NCBI GenBank assembly: GCA_943360385.1
Contig: CALRIM020000005.1
Coordinates: forward strand, 1 to 39,237
Direction of reading: 5' to 3'
DNA from: CAJBVG01 sp943360385
Lineage (GTDB): Bacteria > Bacteroidota > Bacteroidia > Sphingobacteriales > Sphingobacteriaceae
Length of the DNA: 39,237 bases
The notes beneath the pieces were generated by a model, which saw only the letters and a program-made list of their open reading frames with translations, was not told where the DNA came from and did no database searches. This document shows positions 35,344-39,237 of the stretch, piece after piece. The position numbers and the translations under genes were made by a program. The stretch's first letter is position 1, and each line of letters begins with the position of its first letter.

Positions 35344-37268
35344 TTCACAAAGAAAGCATAGATCGTATAATGGATGCCGCTCAAATTGAGGAGGTAGTGG
35401 GCGATTTTGTGAATCTAAAAAAGCGAGGCACTAGCTTATTAGGGTTGTGTCCGTTTCATAACGAAAAAACCCCATCCTTTAACGTTTCTGCGCAGAAGGG
35501 AATTTATAAATGTTTCGGTTGTGGCAAGGCGGGTAATTCGGTGAACTTTATAATGGAGCACGAAAAATTATCGTATCCAGAGGCGTTGCGTTATTTAGCG
35601 AAGAAATATAATATTGATATTGTAGAAGATGAAATTTCTACAGACGAAGATAAAGAAGCAGCGCATAAACGAGAGAGTTTGATGTTGGTTGCCGATTGGG
35701 CAAAAAAAGTTTTCGTAGAAAATTTATGGGAAAATGAAATGGGTAAAGCCATAGGCTTAAGCTATTTTAAAGAACGTGGTTTCCGTGAAGACATCATTAA
35801 AAAATTTGAACTCGGATATAGTTTAAGCGAATGGAGTACACTTACTGATAGGGCAGAAAAAGAAGGATTTCAAAAAGCATTTTTATTAGAAACCGGACTA
35901 AGCATTTTCAACGAACAGAAGAATAGTATTTACGATCGTTTCCGTAACAGGGTAATGTTTCCTATACACAGCGTGTCGGGTAGGGTAATTGCATTTGGTG
36001 GAAGAATATTAAAAACAGAACCGAACAGTCCGAAATATGTAAACTCTCCTGAAAGCGAAATTTATCATAAGAGCAATGTTTTATACGGATTGTTTTTTGC
36101 CAAAAAAGCCATACGCGATTTAGATAATTGTTTTTTAGTAGAAGGATATACCGATGTTGTTTCATTACATCAATCTGGAATTGAAAATGTTGTTGCTTCT
36201 TCTGGAACCTCACTTACTGTAGAGCAGATCAAATTAATTTCTCGCTTCAGTAAAAACATCACCATACTTTATGATGGAGACCCTGCGGGTATAAAGGCTT
36301 CCTTACGTGGCATCGATATGATTTTGGAGGAAGGACTAAATGTTAAAGTAGTTTTATTCCCCGATGGACATGATCCGGATTCCTATGTGCGAGAAGTGGG
36401 TAGTACTAAGTTTACTGAGTATGTAGATTTTGCAAAAAAAGATTTCATTGTATTTAAAACAGACTTGTTGTTAAAAGACATCAAGAATGACCCTATAAAA
36501 AAGGCAGAGCTTATTAAAGAAATTTTAGAGAGCATTGCAAAAATTCCTGATCAAATAAAAGCATCACTATTTGTAAAAGAGTGTAGCCATTTATTAGAAA
36601 TGGAAGAGAGAATACTGTTGTCGGAACTGAATAAAATAAAGGTTAAGAAAATTAAAAAAGAGAATAACCAAGAAGATTTAGTTGTACATACACCCGATGA
36701 TGATATTTTAAAAGATCAACCAAGAGTAGATCACAACAATTTAAATCAGGAGAAAGAAATTATTCGAATACTAATGCAGTATGCGAATAAAGATTATGTA
36801 GACCCTGAGCATAATATAGACACCACTGTTGCACAACATATTTTATTAGAAATTGAGAATGCAAGTATTGCTTTTTTCAATGAGCCTTACATTAGCATGT
36901 TAGATTTATTTAAGAAAGCGATCGACTCTAATTTTATACCCGACGAAAAGTTTTTCACTCAACATCCCGATGCAAGTATTAGCAGTACCGCAGCGGAGTT
37001 GTTAAGTACACAATATGTATTGAGTGAAAAATGGAAAGAGTTTGATATTCATATTCCGAAAGAAGAAACCATGATTAAAAAAGTGGTAGATAATGCCATG
37101 GCACATTTAACACTAAAAAAAATGATGTCGGTATTGATGGAAATTCAAAATCAATTAAGAGAAGTTTCCGATGAAAACATGCAGTCGGAATTAATCATGT
37201 TATATCAACAAACAAAAAGTCAGGTTTCTTTTTTAGAGAAAAAATTAGGTGTGGTAATAATGAAGTAG
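35340..37268 (+). CDS. dnaG: DNA primase DnaG
   Basis: A 642-residue primase that makes RNA primers at the replication fork. The zinc ribbon CHC2 is at C37, H40, C58 and C61 (LCPFHNEKTPSF, KCFGCGKAGN). The TOPRIM core follows (FLVEGYTDVVSLHQ, ILYDGDPAGIKAS) with the N-terminal core motif (NRVMFPIHSVSGRVIAFGGR). The C-terminal ~200 residues form the helicase-binding part. The start overlaps the stop of the upstream gene by 4 nt. Convergent with the phosphopantetheinyl transferase 1 nt away. Confidence 0.97.
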   Translation: MIHKESIDRIMDAAQIEEVVGDFVNLKKRGTSLLGLCPFHNEKTPSFNVSAQKGIYKCFGCGKAGNSVNFIMEHEKLSYPEALRYLAKKYNIDIVEDEISTDEDKEAAHKRESLMLVADWAKKVFVENLWENEMGKAIGLSYFKERGFREDIIKKFELGYSLSEWSTLTDRAEKEGFQKAFLLETGLSIFNEQKNSIYDRFRNRVMFPIHSVSGRVIAFGGRILKTEPNSPKYVNSPESEIYHKSNVLYGLFFAKKAIRDLDNCFLVEGYTDVVSLHQSGIENVVASSGTSLTVEQIKLISRFSKNITILYDGDPAGIKASLRGIDMILEEGLNVKVVLFPDGHDPDSYVREVGSTKFTEYVDFAKKDFIVFKTDLLLKDIKNDPIKKAELIKEILESIAKIPDQIKASLFVKECSHLLEMEERILLSELNKIKVKKIKKENNQEDLVVHTPDDDILKDQPRVDHNNLNQEKEIIRILMQYANKDYVDPEHNIDTTVAQHILLEIENASIAFFNEPYISMLDLFKKAIDSNFIPDEKFFTQHPDASISSTAAELLSTQYVLSEKWKEFDIHIPKEETMIKKVVDNAMAHLTLKKMMSVLMEIQNQLREVSDENMQSELIMLYQQTKSQVSFLEKKLGVVIMK

Positions 37269-37269
37269 A

Positions 37270-37908
37270 TTACTCTACACACCAAGTAAGCATGTATTCT
37301 CCGAGCTTACAATATTCTATTTTATATTCTTGTTTGAAATTCGGTAGAGAAATTAGTGCATTAACTATTCCATTTTCCTTGTACATAAACTCATCGATTT
37401 CTATTCCACCAATAAAAGGTAAATTTCCTTTTCCGTATAATTTAAAAAGTGTTTCTTTTATTCCCCAGCATACATATAAATGTTCAATTCTGCTGAGAGT
37501 GCTAATTGTTGATAATTCTTTTTCACTTAAAAAGCGTTTAGAAATACGTTCTATTTTATCGGACATTTTTTCAATATCAACCCCAACATTTTTCCCTTTG
37601 TAAATAATTACGGCAGCATAATCATTGGAATGAGAAATAGATATTTCGTAAGGAAAATTTACGAGGTAGGGTTTATTGTTTTCATCCAGTTGACAATCTA
37701 TAAACTCTGTGGTATTTAATAACGTTCGAAGGAGCACTCTGCTCCCAAGCCAATGCATATTTCGCTTGCTAGATTGCAAGGAGTCATAAAATGCCTTTTC
37801 GGCGGTGTTCAATTGGAGTTTATTATAAAGCTCCTCAGCTTGTTCTGTAATATGCCAAACCGCTAAGTCGCCATTTTTTCCAAGTTGTTTATTCCAAATG
37901 ATGGGCAT
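37270..37908 (-). CDS. 4'-phosphopantetheinyl transferase
   Basis: A 212-residue enzyme of the Sfp/HetI superfamily, with GVDIE (Mg-binding DxE) and the WGIKETLFKLYGKG motif. The start is placed at 37908 (MPIIWNKQ); a longer frame starts at 37935 inside the -7 box at 37933-37940, so it is unlikely. By family it attaches the phosphopantetheine arm to carrier proteins such as ACP. It is the only PPTase visible here, so a role as the general enzyme is possible. Confidence 0.87.
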   Translation of the reverse strand: MPIIWNKQLGKNGDLAVWHITEQAEELYNKLQLNTAEKAFYDSLQSSKRNMHWLGSRVLLRTLLNTTEFIDCQLDENNKPYLVNFPYEISISHSNDYAAVIIYKGKNVGVDIEKMSDKIERISKRFLSEKELSTISTLSRIEHLYVCWGIKETLFKLYGKGNLPFIGGIEIDEFMYKENGIVNALISLPNFKQEYKIEYCKLGEYMLTWCVE

Positions 37909-37932
37909 TTTAGTATAAATGATTATTTTAGT

Positions 37933-37940
37933 CAAAAGTA
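37933..37940 (-). promoter_or_regulatory. -7 box of the PPTase gene
   Basis: On the minus strand TACTTTTG matches TANNTTTG exactly, 24 nt before the ATG at 37908. No clear -33 TTG. Confidence 0.5.
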
Positions 37941-37952
37941 ATTAATCAAACG

Positions 37953-38489
37953 ATGATTTTATCCGACCAACGAATTTTAGAGGAAATAGAAAAGGGAACC
38001 ATTGTAATAGAACCTTTTAAAAGAGAGTGTTTAGGCACTAATTCGTACGATGTACATTTAGGTAAATATTTGGCAGTTTATAAGGACCGCGTATTAGATG
38101 CCAAAAAGCACAATCAAATAGAGCATTTCGAAATACCAGCAGATGGGTTTGTATTGCAACCGAACACCTTATATTTAGGTGTTACGTTGGAATATACCGA
38201 AACGCATGCACACGTGCCTTTTTTAGAAGGGAAATCAAGTACAGGCAGATTAGGTATAGATATTCATGCAACCGCAGGCAAGGGAGATGTTGGTTTTTGT
38301 AATACTTGGACCTTAGAAATTTCGAGTACACAACCCGTAAGAATTTATGCAGGTATGCCAATTGGGCAATTAATATATTTTGTGGTAGAAGGGCACATCG
38401 AAACCATGTACAATACCAAAGACAATGCGAAGTACAATGGCAAAACCGTGAAACCAGTAGAGAGCATGATGTTTAAGAATTCATTTTAA
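37953..38489 (+). CDS. dcd: dCTP deaminase
   Basis: A 178-residue enzyme that deaminates dCTP to dUTP. It has the family motifs GTNSYDVHLGKYL, FLEGKSSTGRLGIDIHATAGKGD and the catalytic E122 in WTLEIS, with normal length. The last five codons and stop lie inside the hairpin at 38477-38513. Divergent from the PPTase gene, 44 nt apart. Confidence 0.95.
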   Translation: MILSDQRILEEIEKGTIVIEPFKRECLGTNSYDVHLGKYLAVYKDRVLDAKKHNQIEHFEIPADGFVLQPNTLYLGVTLEYTETHAHVPFLEGKSSTGRLGIDIHATAGKGDVGFCNTWTLEISSTQPVRIYAGMPIGQLIYFVVEGHIETMYNTKDNAKYNGKTVKPVESMMFKNSF

Positions 38490-38513
38490 GAACGGAGTTC
38501 TAAGAATGAATTC
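38477..38513. repeat. Hairpin spanning the dcd stop codon
   Basis: Arms at 38477-38493 and 38497-38513 (GAATTCATT...AAGAAC type) pair at 15 of 17 positions around a 3-nt loop GGA. The dcd terminal codons are inside the left arm. It may end the transcript or protect the mRNA 3' end. Confidence 0.6.
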
Positions 38514-38607
38514 GGTCCATAGTCTTTGGTATTTAGTCCTTGGACAGATTAAGAATTAACGATTATATATTTTGTCAAAGGACCATGGACTGAGGACCAA
38601 GGACTAA
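38514..38607. repeat. Quasi-palindromic intergenic repeat of GTCCWTGG words
   Basis: Words GGTCCATAG, AGTCTTTGG, AGTCCTTGG on the left (38514-38545) and their complements GGACCATGGACT, GGACCAAGGACT on the right (38578-38605) can pair across an AT-rich centre. It lies between dcd and the cyclophilin gene. Confidence 0.6.
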
Positions 38608-38622
38608 TTTAAAAAGTTTATT

Positions 38623-39237
38623 ATGAAAAAACTATTTACAATAATCATTTCACTTACCCTTTTGCAACAAGCTTCTGCACAAATCGGAAACTACAACGGC
38701 AAGCCACGTTATTCTATCCGAGCAGCTAGAGCAGGAGTAGACATTGGAAATATTGAGTTGGAATTGTATCCAGCAATTGCTCCAAAGCACGTGCGGAATT
38801 GGGATAGTTTAGTGTATGAGAAATTTTTGGATTCTACATTATTTCACAGAATTGTACCAGGTTTTGTAATACAAGGTGGTGATCCGAACACAAAACATGG
38901 TCCGAAAAGTACTTGGGGTTACGGACAAGCATGGCAAAAAAATGTGGATGCAGAATTTAATCCTATTTCACATGTAAGAGGAGTGTTGTCTGCTGCAAGA
39001 GATAATGATATTAATTCGGCAAACTCACAATTTTTTATTTGTGTAGCAGCTGCAACAAGTCTAGATAATCAGTATACTGCTTATGGAAAAGTGATTAGTG
39101 GTATTAGTTTCGTGGATAATATTGTAGCCTCACCAAGAGATGGAAACGATATTCCAAACCAAAACATTGCAATGTATATAACTCGCATGGCAGATGATAC
39201 CACCAGACTTGCAACCTCAGCAAATATTATACAACCC
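38623..39237 (+). CDS. Exported cyclophilin-type peptidylprolyl isomerase, cut by the right edge
   Basis: At least 205 residues are visible from ATG 38623, with no stop before the edge. It starts with a signal peptide (MKKLFTIIISLTLLQQASAQ). The cyclophilin core has ELELYPAIAPKHVRNW, FHRIVPGFVIQGGDP, RGVLSAARDNDINSANSQFFIC and YGKVISGISFVDNI. By family it speeds cis-trans proline isomerisation in the periplasm. C-terminus outside the window. Confidence 0.9.
   Translation, partial: MKKLFTIIISLTLLQQASAQIGNYNGKPRYSIRAARAGVDIGNIELELYPAIAPKHVRNWDSLVYEKFLDSTLFHRIVPGFVIQGGDPNTKHGPKSTWGYGQAWQKNVDAEFNPISHVRGVLSAARDNDINSANSQFFICVAAATSLDNQYTAYGKVISGISFVDNIVASPRDGNDIPNQNIAMYITRMADDTTRLATSANIIQP

Overview
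The window comes from a Bacteroidota genome, most like the flavobacterial or sphingobacterial side of the phylum. The evidence is: several secreted proteins with Por/type IX (T9SS) C-terminal sorting domains (YPNP...G.Y.......), TANNTTTG-type -7 promoter boxes with few Shine-Dalgarno sites, a DUF6526-like gene, TPR-fused histidine kinases and an A+T-rich sequence. No plasmid, phage or conjugation genes are visible. No stretch over 300 bases lacks a gene or repeat.

Layout. (1) 1-6208, all on the minus strand: a truncated giant beta-helix surface protein (3389 to beyond the left edge) and a TPR-LytS-type sensor kinase with its LytTR response regulator (6208-3605). (2) 6408-6602: two minus-strand tRNA-Arg genes (CCG and CCT anticodons) with a low-complexity spacer, then a perfect hairpin. 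(3) 6668-21530: secreted-protein territory. It holds a 2046-residue beta-helix/PKD/T9SS protein, a frameshifted transglutaminase-like/TPR gene on the plus strand, an M61-like metallopeptidase, and a tandemly duplicated two-gene cassette (Fn3-DUF1566 protein followed by a T9SS-sorted protein) whose 15-nt gene spacing and terminator hairpin are duplicated too. (4) 21761-26976: a DUF6526 gene, a DUF1573 gene, and a signalling operon of an RprX-like kinase, an OmpR-type regulator and a TPR/NarL-type kinase, then a CsbD-like gene. (5) 26988-29278: a serine hydrolase and lipB on the minus strand, divergent from a YraN gene. (6) 29276-30167: a REP-associated tyrosine transposase (RAYT) gene flanked on both sides by REP-like repeats, three-unit tandem on the left and inverted on the right. 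(7) 30274-39237: housekeeping genes, namely prfB with its programmed +1 frameshift, a three-gene proton-translocating transhydrogenase, an unknown secreted protein overlapping dnaG, a 4'-phosphopantetheinyl transferase, dcd, and a cyclophilin cut by the right edge.

How the parts relate. Much of the left and middle makes proteins for the cell surface. The beta-helix proteins and the duplicated cassette carry signal peptides and, where complete, often T9SS tails. Two of the three sensor kinases have a periplasmic-type N-terminus with TPRs. The right third is ordinary metabolism and replication, interrupted by the RAYT/REP locus and by several short quasi-palindromic intergenic repeats of different sequence. 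The best candidates for something undescribed are the duplicated DUF1566/T9SS cassette and the RAYT locus with its composite 75-bp two-REP unit.
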